The notes: a model not told the origin generated them from the sequence alone. A stretch of 12,537 bases of DNA from Candidatus Delongbacteria bacterium (GCA_017997825.1 JAGOEH010000088.1:1-12537); one strand, 5' to 3'; shown: positions 1 through 7,405, counted from the first letter of the stretch. Numbers and translations are program-made.

Positions 1-231
1 AAACAGGAAGGCCTTGTGCAGCCGATGAATACCGTAAATGCGCTGTAAATAAACAATGGCCTGATCCTCAAATTCCGGCGGGTATTCCAGCAGAAACTTC
101 TTGTGCAGGTTCTCGATCCGCTTCAGCCCAAGATGAGCGGTCATTCGGCGGATATTCTCCATCAGTTTCTTCTCGAAATACCACCGGTTGTCTTTTTTTA
201 AACCGATTTCATTATAACTCAATAAAATCAA
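1..231 (-). CDS. thiI: tRNA 4-thiouridine synthase ThiI, N-terminal part (partial)
   Basis: Only the first 77 codons are inside the window; the rest runs off the left edge. ThiI takes persulfide sulfur from a cysteine desulfurase and uses ATP to make 4-thiouridine at position 8 of tRNA; in many bacteria it also passes sulfur towards the thiamine thiazole. The visible part fits the N-terminal NFLD/start of the THUMP region: LSYNEIGLKKDNR at residues 4-16 matches the family phrase YGEIALKGKNR, followed by a basic helix (FEKKLMENIRR) and a YGIHR stretch near residue 70 corresponding to the PGIHH of E. coli ThiI. No ATG fits; the start is taken as the TTG at 231-229, which overlaps the TGA of the upstream nifS gene (TTGA) and has a strong ribosome binding site. 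The catalytic PP-loop and any rhodanese domain lie outside the window. The nifS neighbour supports the call; the short length limits certainty. Confidence 0.8.
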   Translation of the reverse strand, partial: MILLSYNEIGLKKDNRWYFEKKLMENIRRMTAHLGLKRIENLHKKFLLEYPPEFEDQAIVYLQRIYGIHRLHKAFLF

Positions 232-1370
232 ACCACTATCCTTTCCTGAACCATGCCGAGCAAATACCGGATCAACCGGTCGATCTGTTCAGGCTGGGTG
301 AGATGACTGAGGCTGATCCGGATCGAAGATTCCGATACTTCTTGATTCCGGTTCAGTTTGGCCAGAATATTCTTTTTTTTCCGGTGGGTTGAACAGGCGG
401 ATCCTGTCGATACCCAGATTTGGTGTGAAGCCAGGGTGTTGCGGATGGTTTCTCCCTTGATTCCGGGAATGGAGATGTTCCAGATGTGGGGGACCCGTAT
501 TCCGCTCGGGATATTGATCCTGGCCTGAGGGAGGTGCCGGGTGATCTGATCCTCCAGATACCGGCTGATTTGTCGGCATTGATCCAACCGTTGGGTCTGA
601 TGCTCAACCATAGCTTTTATTCCGTGATACAAGGCCAGGATCAAGGGGAAATTCAGAGTACCGCCCCGCAGGTTATTTTGTTGCCCCCCTCCGTGGATCA
701 AAGGGGGTGGTGGATTATTCTTGCGATGGATCAATCCCCCGATCCCTTTGGGAACAAAAAACTTGTGACCCGAAAACGAGATAAAATCAGCATAGGGTAT
801 AAACTCCGCCAGGGGAAGCTTCCCGAAAGCCTGAGCGGCATCCAGGTGAACCGGAATCGAAGGATTGTAGGTTTTGACGATCCGATAGAGTTCCCGGATC
901 GGCTGGATGGTTCCGATCTCATTCTGGACAACGATGAACGAGCACAGTTTCAGATCCGGAGTGAGTTTGGATTTGAGCTGTTCCGGATCGATCAGGCCAT
1001 TTCGGTCGGGCGAAATGACTACGATGGTGCCGCGCAACCGGTGCCGGATGAATTCCAGCGTTTCGGTGACGGCACTATGCTCGATCGAGGTGCTCAGCAG
1101 GGTTCCGGCCGGGATCCGATAGTCGGTAATCCCCTTCAGAATGGTATTGATCGATTCGGTAGCGCCTGAGGTGACTATCAGGTCATAGTCCGGCCCCAGT
1201 CCCAGGGTTTGCAGGATATCGTGCTTAACCTGATGAATCGAGGCGGCCAGTTGGTGGGCGTAAGCTGCTGAGGGATTATGCCACTGTTCGAGCAAGGCCC
1301 GGTGGTACAGCTCGGCGATGTGAGGATCGACCGGAGTGGTCGCGGCATAATCCAGGTAACACTCACACAT
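228..1370 (-). CDS. Cysteine desulfurase, NifS/IscS family
   Basis: A PLP enzyme that converts cysteine to alanine and holds the sulfur as a cysteine persulfide for ThiI, Fe-S clusters or other thio-cofactors. It has 380 residues, normal for the family. Visible motifs in order: LDYAATTP at 6-13; SGATES at 68-73 (PLP phosphate); EH at 97-98 with His98 the usual PLP-stacking histidine; QNEIGTIQP at 149-157; Asp177 and Gln180 in HLDAAQ; SGHK with Lys203 the Schiff-base lysine; GGGQQNNLRGGTLN at 227-240; catalytic Cys326 in STGSACS; Arg351 in the RIS motif. The ATG at 1370 overlaps the end of the upstream SHMT gene by 8 bases and has no clear Shine-Dalgarno, so translation is probably coupled to that gene. 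An inverted repeat, CTGCATATGCAG, lies at 1372-1383 just upstream. The pairing with thiI resembles the dedicated NifS-type desulfurase/ThiI pairs known in Bacillus. A run of eight A precedes AAT just after the catalytic loop (see findings). Confidence 0.93.
   Translation of the reverse strand: MCECYLDYAATTPVDPHIAELYHRALLEQWHNPSAAYAHQLAASIHQVKHDILQTLGLGPDYDLIVTSGATESINTILKGITDYRIPAGTLLSTSIEHSAVTETLEFIRHRLRGTIVVISPDRNGLIDPEQLKSKLTPDLKLCSFIVVQNEIGTIQPIRELYRIVKTYNPSIPVHLDAAQAFGKLPLAEFIPYADFISFSGHKFFVPKGIGGLIHRKNNPPPPLIHGGGQQNNLRGGTLNFPLILALYHGIKAMVEHQTQRLDQCRQISRYLEDQITRHLPQARINIPSGIRVPHIWNISIPGIKGETIRNTLASHQIWVSTGSACSTHRKKKNILAKLNRNQEVSESSIRISLSHLTQPEQIDRLIRYLLGMVQERIVV
239..247 (-). promoter_or_regulatory. 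Ribosome binding site for thiI (TTG start)
   Basis: On the minus strand AGGAAAGGA lies 7 bases before the TTG at 231. It sits inside the last codons of the cysteine desulfurase gene. It decides the start of thiI, because the frame has no ATG between the nifS end and the conserved YNEIG motif. Confidence 0.6.
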
Positions 1371-2658
1371 ACTGCATATGCAGAAATTTTGATCGCAATT
1401 GGTTGACTTTATCCTTGATCGTTTTGCCCTTGATGGCTTCCGCCATCAACTCACCCAGGTAACCGAAATCGGCCTCTTTCATCCCGAACCGGGTCATTTC
1501 GGGTGCGCCGATGCGGAGTCCGGACGGATTTTTGGCGTTGGTATCGCCGGGCAGCATGTTGTAATTGCAGATGATGTCATTTTTTTCCAGGGCGATAGCC
1601 GCCTGTTCCCCGCCGCCGTAATTGGACACATTGACGGCAATCTGGTGGGAACGGGTATAGCCGAATTCCTTGGCTTCCACTTTAATCTGGTTGGCCTCCA
1701 GGGATTGGGCCAGGGCAATGATATTTTTGCAGATCTGGGCGGCATACTCGCGACCGAAAAGTTTCATTTCGCGGGTGGCCGCCAGCAAAGCCGGCAGACT
1801 GTAAAGATGGTGATTGCTGGAGGTGCCGGGGAAGACGCCGCGATCGGCTGCATTCCAGTATTTTTTTTCATCCTCTTCGTCCATATTCCCTAAAATGACG
1901 CCGCGCTGGGGGCCCGGGAATGTTTTGTGTGTGCTGCCGGTCAGCCAGGTGGCTCCTTCCGCCAGCGGCTGCTGAAACTGTCCGCCGGCGATCAGGCCCA
2001 GCACATGAGCCCCGTCATACAGAATAGGAATCCCTTTTTCACGACAGATCGGCGCCAGTTCCTTGACCGGATCGGGAAACAGATACAGGCTCTTGCCCAT
2101 GACCAGCATGGTGGGATTGACCTTTTCGATCAATTCGATGGTCTTGGGGACATCAATATGATAGTGATCCTCGGTCAGTGGAAAAAAGAAGAGGTTGATC
2201 GAGTTCTCCTTGCCGGGTTTGAGAACCTGTCCTCGGATCTGGATGCGTCGTCCCATGATGCCGAAATAGTTGTGGCTGATATGTCCGCCGGCATCGGTCG
2301 AATTGACGATGACCGTATCCCCGCCCCGCAGATATCCCATGGCGATGGCGGTATTGGCATTGTTGCCGCTGTATGGTCGGACATCCGCCTGCCGGCACTG
2401 GAACAGGTCCTTGATCTCGGCTTCCGCCATCGTCTCGATCTGATCGATATACTGGGTACCCTGATAATAGCGGTTGATCTGGGCGGGTGTATTGGGATGT
2501 CCCTCGGCATATCGCCCCATGAAATCATTATTCTGCAGTTCCCTGACCGCCGGACTCGGCGTGTTTTCGCTGGCGATCAGATTGATGCACTCACGGCCCC
2601 GCCATTGATTCTGGCGATCCACGATCTGATAAATATCCTTCAAGTAAGCCGACATCAT
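1363..2658 (-). CDS. glyA: Serine hydroxymethyltransferase, archaeal type
   Basis: A PLP fold-type I enzyme expected to interconvert serine and glycine with transfer of a one-carbon unit to a folate or pterin carrier. It has 431 residues. Key motifs: INLIASENT at 25-33, RYAEG at 49-53, RYYQGT at 63-68, GGHISH at 124-129 (His126 stacks on PLP), YDGAHVLGLIAG at 214-225 (Asp215 binds the pyridine nitrogen), GSTHKTFPGPQRG at 241-253 with Lys245 the PLP lysine, and NPSGLRIG near the C-terminus with the substrate carboxylate-binding Arg. Phrases such as HISH, VFPGTSSNHHL and NPSGLRIGAPEMTRFGMKE follow, from memory, the archaeal (methanogen) enzymes rather than E. coli GlyA, which has THKTLRGPRGG and FPGIQGGP. 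The ATG at 2658 has AGGAG 5 bases upstream; a second ATG follows directly and is equally possible. First gene of a three-gene operon. The fold is secure; the one-carbon carrier and exact reaction are not shown by sequence. Confidence 0.85.
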   Translation of the reverse strand: MMSAYLKDIYQIVDRQNQWRGRECINLIASENTPSPAVRELQNNDFMGRYAEGHPNTPAQINRYYQGTQYIDQIETMAEAEIKDLFQCRQADVRPYSGNNANTAIAMGYLRGGDTVIVNSTDAGGHISHNYFGIMGRRIQIRGQVLKPGKENSINLFFFPLTEDHYHIDVPKTIELIEKVNPTMLVMGKSLYLFPDPVKELAPICREKGIPILYDGAHVLGLIAGGQFQQPLAEGATWLTGSTHKTFPGPQRGVILGNMDEEDEKKYWNAADRGVFPGTSSNHHLYSLPALLAATREMKLFGREYAAQICKNIIALAQSLEANQIKVEAKEFGYTRSHQIAVNVSNYGGGEQAAIALEKNDIICNYNMLPGDTNAKNPSGLRIGAPEMTRFGMKEADFGYLGELMAEAIKGKTIKDKVNQLRSKFLHMQYV

Positions 2659-2710
2659 GCTTTCTCCTGTTATGGGTTACCCTTCGATTCTTCATCATGA
2701 ACCGGTGATC

Positions 2711-2738
2711 AATATAGTGTTTCCCTCATTAATGTCAA
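2711..2738 (-). promoter_or_regulatory. Sigma70-type promoter for the SHMT-nifS-thiI operon
   Basis: On the minus strand TTGACA (2738-2733) is followed by a 16-base spacer and TATATT (2716-2711), five of six matches to the -10 consensus and a perfect -35. Transcription would start near 2704, giving a leader of about 45 bases before the ATG at 2658. It lies in the 130-base gap between the M16 peptidase gene and the SHMT gene. I see no good terminator hairpin for the upstream unit in this gap, only a T6 run after the peptidase stop. Confidence 0.75.
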
Positions 2739-2788
2739 GTTATTTCGTTTAAATTTTCCATTCTTCGAATAAAGGGTGAAAAAATCGA

Positions 2789-4060
2789 TCAGATGACCAT
2801 CGGCTCCAGGGTCGGGGCGCTTTTGGGGTTTCCGATCACCGCCAGACTCAGGCTGCGTCCCTTCAGGTAGCGGTTTACCGAATCGCGGACTTCATCCAGT
2901 TCAATCGATTCGATGATTCGGATCACTTCCTCGATCGGGATGATCCGCCCATAATACAGCTCGCTTTTTACCAAGCGCGACATGCGGTTGGTAACACTTT
3001 CCTGGCTCATCAGAATCGAACCCTTGATCTGGTTTTTGGCGCTGGTCAGCAATTCATCGGTCAGATAACGCTCATTTAATTGAGACAAAATCTCTTGAAC
3101 TTTGGCCATCGATTTCTTGAAATTTTTCTTTTCGGTTGACCAGTAGACTCCCCAAACACCGACCGGTTTATAGAAATCGGCAAAACTGCTGATCGAATAA
3201 GCGATTCCCAGCTTTTCCCGGATCTCCTGGAACAACAGGGAGGACATGCCCCCCCCCAGCAGGGTATTCAGCAGGATGATCGGCCATTTGTCGTGATGAT
3301 GATAGGGGACGACCGGCAGGCCGATGCAGATATGGTATTGGGAGCTGGGATGATGGTGGAATGCGGTTTGGGGCCGGTATTGGTGCGGGATCGGTTCTTC
3401 CGCTGCCGGTTGGGCGGCGAATGACGGAAACTCTAGGTAGCGAGAGGCCAGTTCGATCAGCCGCTGATGCTGAAAGGGGCCGCACGCGGAGAGGATCAGT
3501 GAATTGGGGGCGTAATGGCGGCTGATATAATGCTGAAGATCAGGCCGCTGAAAGCGGTTGATGTTGTCCGGATTCCCCAGAATCTGATATCCCAGACAGT
3601 GATCCTTGAACAGGGTTTCATAGAACAGATCCCCGATGTAATCGGAAGGATTGTCCAAAACATCCCGGATCTCTTCCAGCACGATCAGTTTTTCCTTCTC
3701 GATCTCTTCTTCCGGATAGATGGAGTGAAGGGTGATATCGGATAGAATATCCATCGCCTCTTCCAGGTGTTCCGGCAGGATTCGGGCATAATAGCAGACA
3801 TTCTCGCGGGATGTAAAAGCGTTGATCTGTCCGCCCCGGCATTCCAGATAAGATGCGATCTGCTCATAGTTACGTCCGGAGGTCCCCTTGAAATTCATAT
3901 GTTCCAGAAAATGGGAGATTCCATTGTTTTCGTATGTTTCCTGGTTGACTCCTCCTTTAAACCACAATCCGATCGAGACGGAAAAAAAGTGGGGATTCTC
4001 CTCGCTGAGGATAGTGAGTCCGTTTTCCAGGATGGTGCGCTTGATACGGTCGTGATTCAT
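2789..4060 (-). CDS. M16B family zinc metallopeptidase (processing peptidase-like)
   Basis: Belongs to the pitrilysin family, subgroup like mitochondrial processing peptidase and the bacterial YmxG/MlpA proteins: single-chain proteins of about 400-430 residues that form a clam-shell zinc protease, often as dimers. It has 423 residues. The inverted zinc motif HFLEH is at 50-54 (His50, Glu53 as general base, His54), and the third ligand is probably Glu130, 76 residues after His54, exactly the spacing in yeast beta-MPP. GLWFKGG at 31-37 and RGGQINAFTSRE at 75-86 are further family phrases. The second half shows a LLGGGMSSLLFQEIREKLG-type stretch, typical of the non-catalytic domain's substrate-binding region. 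No signal peptide is visible, so it is probably cytoplasmic. The ATG at 4060 has AGGA 6 bases upstream; the gene starts 47 bases after tex. Substrate unknown. Confidence 0.9.
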   Translation of the reverse strand: MNHDRIKRTILENGLTILSEENPHFFSVSIGLWFKGGVNQETYENNGISHFLEHMNFKGTSGRNYEQIASYLECRGGQINAFTSRENVCYYARILPEHLEEAMDILSDITLHSIYPEEEIEKEKLIVLEEIRDVLDNPSDYIGDLFYETLFKDHCLGYQILGNPDNINRFQRPDLQHYISRHYAPNSLILSACGPFQHQRLIELASRYLEFPSFAAQPAAEEPIPHQYRPQTAFHHHPSSQYHICIGLPVVPYHHHDKWPIILLNTLLGGGMSSLLFQEIREKLGIAYSISSFADFYKPVGVWGVYWSTEKKNFKKSMAKVQEILSQLNERYLTDELLTSAKNQIKGSILMSQESVTNRMSRLVKSELYYGRIIPIEEVIRIIESIELDEVRDSVNRYLKGRSLSLAVIGNPKSAPTLEPMVI

Positions 4061-4107
4061 GGATGGTCCTGTTCTATGGGCGGGTTTAAAATGGGGTGGA
4101 ATGGTCG

Positions 4108-6273
4108 TTATACATCTTTCAGAGAGAGGGAGACCCGGTTTTTATCCCGGTCGATCTTGATGACCCGGGCCTGAATAATATCACCGACCGAGAGGATATC
4201 GGTGATTTCCGATCGTCCCTGTCGTTTGATTTCCGAGCGATGGAGCAGGGCTTCGCGTTTGATGCCGATATCGACAAAGGCACCGAAATCTACGACATTG
4301 CGGACCGTTCCGCTGAGTACCATTCCCTCTTTCAGATCCTCAATTTTCAATATATCTTCCCGGAATAATGGCGGGGACAGTTCATCACGCGGATCGCGGC
4401 CGGGCTTTTCCAGATTATCCAGAATGTCCTGGAGAGTGGGTTCTCCGATCCCCAATTCTTCGGACAACTTGCGGCGATTGATTCCTTGGGACTTCATTTT
4501 GAGCTTGAGGAGCGGGTAGCTTTCGCGGATGGAATCGGTCGGGAGCTGGAATTTTTCGAACAGCATTCGGCAGGTCTGATAGGATTCGGGATGGATGGTG
4601 GTATTGTCGAGCGACTGGCTGGATTCGGGAATACGCAGGAATCCGGCACACTGCTGGAAGGTGTGTTCTCCCATTCCGCTGACCTTCATCAGTTCCTGGC
4701 GGGACTTGAAGGGGCCGTGTTGGCGGCGATGCTTGACGATATTGGCGGCCAGCCGTTTGTTGATTCCCGATACATACTGAAGCAGCGACTGGCTGGCGCT
4801 GTTCAGATCGACACCCACATAATTGACGCAGTGTTTGACCACCTCGTCCAGTTCGCCCGACAGCCGTTTCTGGTCGACATCATGCTGGTACAGTCCGACT
4901 CCGATCGATTGAGGATCGATCTTGACCAGTTCCGAGAGCGGATCGACCACCCGGCGGGCAATCGAGATGTTGCCGCGCTGACTGGCTTCCAGTTCCGGAA
5001 ATTCCTCCTGGGCTGTCTCGGATGCCGAATAGACTGAGGCGCCGGCTTCACTGACCAGCAGGTAGACAACTTTTCGTTGGCTTTTTTTCAGGGTATCGGC
5101 AATAAAGTGCTCGGTTTCACGGGAGGCCGTCCCGTTACCGATTGCGATCACGTCGACTTGGTAGCGTTCGATCATATCCAGTACGGCTTTTTCCGAGGCC
5201 TGAATCTTCTGATGAGGGGGTGTCGGATAGATTGTGGTTCCAAAAAGATATTCGCCATAGGGATTGACGATGGCTACCTTACAGCCGGTGCGGAATCCCG
5301 GATCGATCCCCATAATGGTCTTGTGACGGACCGGTGGGGTTAACAGCAGATTCTTGAGGTTGGTACCGAAGATCTTGATGGCGTGGTTTTCGGCAAATTC
5401 GCTCAACTGGTTGCGGAGTTCACGCTCGATGGCCGGATAGATTGATTTTTTGTAGGCGTCCTCGATACATTCGATCAACAGCCCGGTAAAGATCGATTCC
5501 GGCTGGGTGACCTGTTTGGCGGACATGCGTTCCAGCATGCGGGGGGTATCGACTTCGATCTTGACCTTCAGCACAGTTTCATTTTCACCGCGATTGACGG
5601 CCATAATACGATGGGGCGGAATCCGGCCGACCGGCTCCTTATAATCATAGTACATTTCATATTCGGATTGAGTGATTTCGGAACTACTTTTTTGAGCATG
5701 CAGCTCGGCTTCCTGAGCCATGGCCTTGCGGATCAGTTCGCGGATTTCAGCCGACTCGGCCAGCATTTCAGTCACCAGGTACCCGCACCATTCCCGGACG
5801 CTCTTGATGTCATGCAGTCCCACCTCCGGATTGATATAGGTCTGATAGTAGGTTTCGGGCGTTCCCCGGGTGATCGTCTGATCCATAACCAAGCGAGCCA
5901 GGGGTTCCAACCCCATTTCACGGGCTTTTTGACCCTTGGTATGCTTTTTGGGGCGATAGGGCAGATAAAGGTCTTCCAGTTCGACCAGCACCCCGGCCGC
6001 TAAAATTTTATCCCTCAGTTCCGGTGTCAGCTTGCCCTGTTTTTCGATCGACTCCAGGATCTCCTGACGGCGTTCCTCCAGATTGCGTAAATAGGTGATG
6101 CGCTTCTGGATCTGGCGCAGCTCGATTTCATTGAGCGATCCGGTCATCTCTTTGCGGTATCGGGCAATGAAGGGTATGGTATTATCGTCGTCCAGCAGGG
6201 TAATGGCCGCTTTGACCTGGGATTCCCGCAGGGCGAATTCTCCGGCGATTTGGGCTATAAATGTCTGTTCCAA
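4108..6273 (-). CDS. tex: Tex-like S1 RNA-binding protein
   Basis: Tex is a cytoplasmic nucleic-acid-binding protein, related to eukaryotic Spt6, linked to transcription and stress or toxin expression. It has 721 residues, within the usual range. Regions in order: helical N-terminal Tex domain about 1-200 (IPFIARYRKEMTG at 33-45 and DLYLPYRPKK at 101-110 are hallmark phrases); a YqgF/RNase H-like domain from about 319 with MGIDPGFRTGCK; the VVDPLSELVKIDP segment around 442-454; helix-hairpin-helix DNA-binding region about 495-548 (ANIVKHRRQHGPFKSR and VSGMGEHTF); and a C-terminal S1 domain about 648-720 (VRNVVDFGAFVDIG, LLHRSEI, RVSLSLKDV). The start is TTG at 6273, fixed by AAAGGAGA 7 bases upstream and the conserved N-terminus. 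It lies 62 bases after the tRNA-Glu gene, with no obvious terminator between, and 47 bases before the M16 peptidase gene. Confidence 0.95.
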   Translation of the reverse strand: MEQTFIAQIAGEFALRESQVKAAITLLDDDNTIPFIARYRKEMTGSLNEIELRQIQKRITYLRNLEERRQEILESIEKQGKLTPELRDKILAAGVLVELEDLYLPYRPKKHTKGQKAREMGLEPLARLVMDQTITRGTPETYYQTYINPEVGLHDIKSVREWCGYLVTEMLAESAEIRELIRKAMAQEAELHAQKSSSEITQSEYEMYYDYKEPVGRIPPHRIMAVNRGENETVLKVKIEVDTPRMLERMSAKQVTQPESIFTGLLIECIEDAYKKSIYPAIERELRNQLSEFAENHAIKIFGTNLKNLLLTPPVRHKTIMGIDPGFRTGCKVAIVNPYGEYLFGTTIYPTPPHQKIQASEKAVLDMIERYQVDVIAIGNGTASRETEHFIADTLKKSQRKVVYLLVSEAGASVYSASETAQEEFPELEASQRGNISIARRVVDPLSELVKIDPQSIGVGLYQHDVDQKRLSGELDEVVKHCVNYVGVDLNSASQSLLQYVSGINKRLAANIVKHRRQHGPFKSRQELMKVSGMGEHTFQQCAGFLRIPESSQSLDNTTIHPESYQTCRMLFEKFQLPTDSIRESYPLLKLKMKSQGINRRKLSEELGIGEPTLQDILDNLEKPGRDPRDELSPPLFREDILKIEDLKEGMVLSGTVRNVVDFGAFVDIGIKREALLHRSEIKRQGRSEITDILSVGDIIQARVIKIDRDKNRVSLSLKDV

Positions 6274-6280
6274 TACAAAA

Positions 6281-6288
6281 TCTCCTTT
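6281..6288 (-). promoter_or_regulatory. Ribosome binding site for tex (TTG start)
   Basis: AAAGGAGA on the minus strand, 7 bases before the TTG at 6273. It is a near-perfect Shine-Dalgarno and is the reason the rare TTG is accepted as the start rather than an internal ATG. Confidence 0.75.
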
Positions 6289-6335
6289 AATGTATCAATC
6301 AGGATCGGCAGGATGCAACGAGGTATTTTTATATA

Positions 6336-6407
6336 CAGCGGTACGGGGAATCGAACCCCGGCTTGATGGCTGAGAACCACCCGTCCTGACCACTAGACGA
6401 TACCGCC
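6336..6407 (-). tRNA. tRNA-Glu (anticodon CTC)
   Basis: The 72-base minus-strand sequence folds as a full cloverleaf. The acceptor is GGCGGTA with TACCGCT (first pair G1-U72 is a wobble), followed by T8 C9, the D arm with GTCT and GGAC around AGTGGTCA, the anticodon stem GGTGG/CCATC (one G-T pair) with loop TTCTCAG giving anticodon CTC, a four-base variable loop, and T arm CGGGG-TTCGAAT-CCCCG. The discriminator is G, as in E. coli tRNA-Glu. The CCA end is not encoded, so it would be added by the CCA enzyme. D-arm bases closely follow bacterial tRNA-Glu. CTC reads GAG codons only, so a separate TTC isoacceptor is expected elsewhere in the genome. It has its own promoter at 6420-6448. Confidence 0.95.
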
Positions 6408-6419
6408 AAACAGGATAGA

Positions 6420-6448
6420 AATATATAAATTTTTTCATGGCTTGTCAA
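6420..6448 (-). promoter_or_regulatory. Sigma70-type promoter for tRNA-Glu (and probably tex)
   Basis: Minus-strand TTGACA (6448-6443), a 17-base spacer, then TATATT (6425-6420). This is close to the ideal sigma70 promoter, and the expected start point, about 7 bases downstream, lies just before the tRNA 5' end at 6407. The spacer is AT-rich. Strong promoters like this are normal for tRNA genes; read-through would also feed tex and the M16 peptidase gene. Confidence 0.8.
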
Positions 6449-6475
6449 TACCATTTTGATGAAACCGGATATTTT

Positions 6476-7405
6476 TTATGACCAGCACGTCCCGGATTGG
6501 ATGGGGTGGCCGCGTAGATAATCGGGGGTACTCATCGGCTTCTTTCCGGCCGGCTGTAGATTCAGGATTCGGAGTGTGCCGGGCTGGGTCTGGATGACCA
6601 ATCCGTCTTGTTCGGAAGAATGAATGATCCGGCCCGGTTTGCCGAGCGAGTGGCTTTCCAGAATTTCACTTTTCAGAACCTTGATCGCTTGGGATTGGTG
6701 GAACGCATAGGCCCCGGGATAAGGGGCAAAGGCCCGGATCTGGTTGAAAACCCGGCGAACCGGTTGGTTCCAGTCGATATGGCTCTCTTCCTTGGAAAAC
6801 TTGGGCGCGTAATGATACTCTCCGTGCGGCTGGGGGGTTCCGGTTACGGTCCAATCCTCCAAGGCGGTTATCGTCCGGTAAAGCAGCTTTTTACCGTGAT
6901 TCAGTAGTTTGTCGTGCAGGCTGCCGGCATCATCCTGATCGGTGATGGAAACCTGGTTCTGCATAATGATATGCCCGGCATCAATGGCCGGATTCAGAAA
7001 AAAAGTGGTTACCCCGGTGACGGGCTCGTCATTGAGCAGAACGGCCTGGATGGGAGAGGCTCCACGGTAATCGGGCAGGAGAGAGGCATGAAGATTGATG
7101 GCGCCCCGGCGGGGAATCGCCAACAGCGAGGATGGAATCAAACGAAAAGCGACTACCACCAGCAGATCCGGTTCCAGCTTTCGGATATGCTCCACCAGCT
7201 CCGGATTTTTCAGGCTTTCCGGCTGTAAAACCGGAATCGAATGCTCAATCGCCAACTGTTTTACCGGCGAAGGCTTGATGGATTGGTTGCGTCCGGAAGG
7301 CTTATCCGGCTGGGTCATGAACGCCAGCGGAGTACAGCCCTTATCGATTAGGTAGCGGAAGGCTTCGGCCGCAAATTCCGGCGTTCCGCAAAACAGGGTT
7401 CTCAT
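6476..7405 (-). CDS. fmt: Methionyl-tRNA formyltransferase
   Basis: Formylates the amino group of Met on initiator tRNA using 10-formyltetrahydrofolate. It has 309 residues (E. coli Fmt has 315). The N-terminal Rossmann-like formyltransferase domain starts with TLFCGTPEFAAEAF; the catalytic triad is visible as Asn104 and His106 in AINLHASLLPDYRGASPIQ and Asp142 in AIDAG, the same spacing as Asn106, His108 and Asp144 of E. coli. SLLPDYRG at 108-115 is the formyl-folate binding loop. The C-terminal OB-fold domain from about residue 205 carries the substrate-tRNA contacts and is less conserved. The ATG at 7405 overlaps the def stop (ATGA), so the two are translationally coupled. The next gene downstream is tRNA-Glu with its own promoter; no clear terminator hairpin separates them. 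Confidence 0.95.
   Translation of the reverse strand: MRTLFCGTPEFAAEAFRYLIDKGCTPLAFMTQPDKPSGRNQSIKPSPVKQLAIEHSIPVLQPESLKNPELVEHIRKLEPDLLVVVAFRLIPSSLLAIPRRGAINLHASLLPDYRGASPIQAVLLNDEPVTGVTTFFLNPAIDAGHIIMQNQVSITDQDDAGSLHDKLLNHGKKLLYRTITALEDWTVTGTPQPHGEYHYAPKFSKEESHIDWNQPVRRVFNQIRAFAPYPGAYAFHQSQAIKVLKSEILESHSLGKPGRIIHSSEQDGLVIQTQPGTLRILNLQPAGKKPMSTPDYLRGHPIQSGTCWS

Noticed and set aside
486-1169. Long plus-strand open frame opposite the cysteine desulfurase gene
   Set aside because: It is antisense to a gene with all catalytic motifs in place, its translation resembles no family, and it has no convincing ribosome binding site.
1927-2700. Plus-strand open frame of 257 codons opposite the SHMT gene
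   Set aside because: The opposite strand has the full SHMT motif set, and the product is low-complexity and unrecognisable; a shadow frame.
2739-2788. Terminator after the M16 peptidase gene
   Set aside because: There is a T6 run on the minus strand, but only 3-4 bp stems precede it; not enough to call.
4486-5037. Plus-strand open frame of 183 codons opposite tex
   Set aside because: Antisense to the conserved YqgF and helix-hairpin-helix part of Tex; no start signals or family resemblance.
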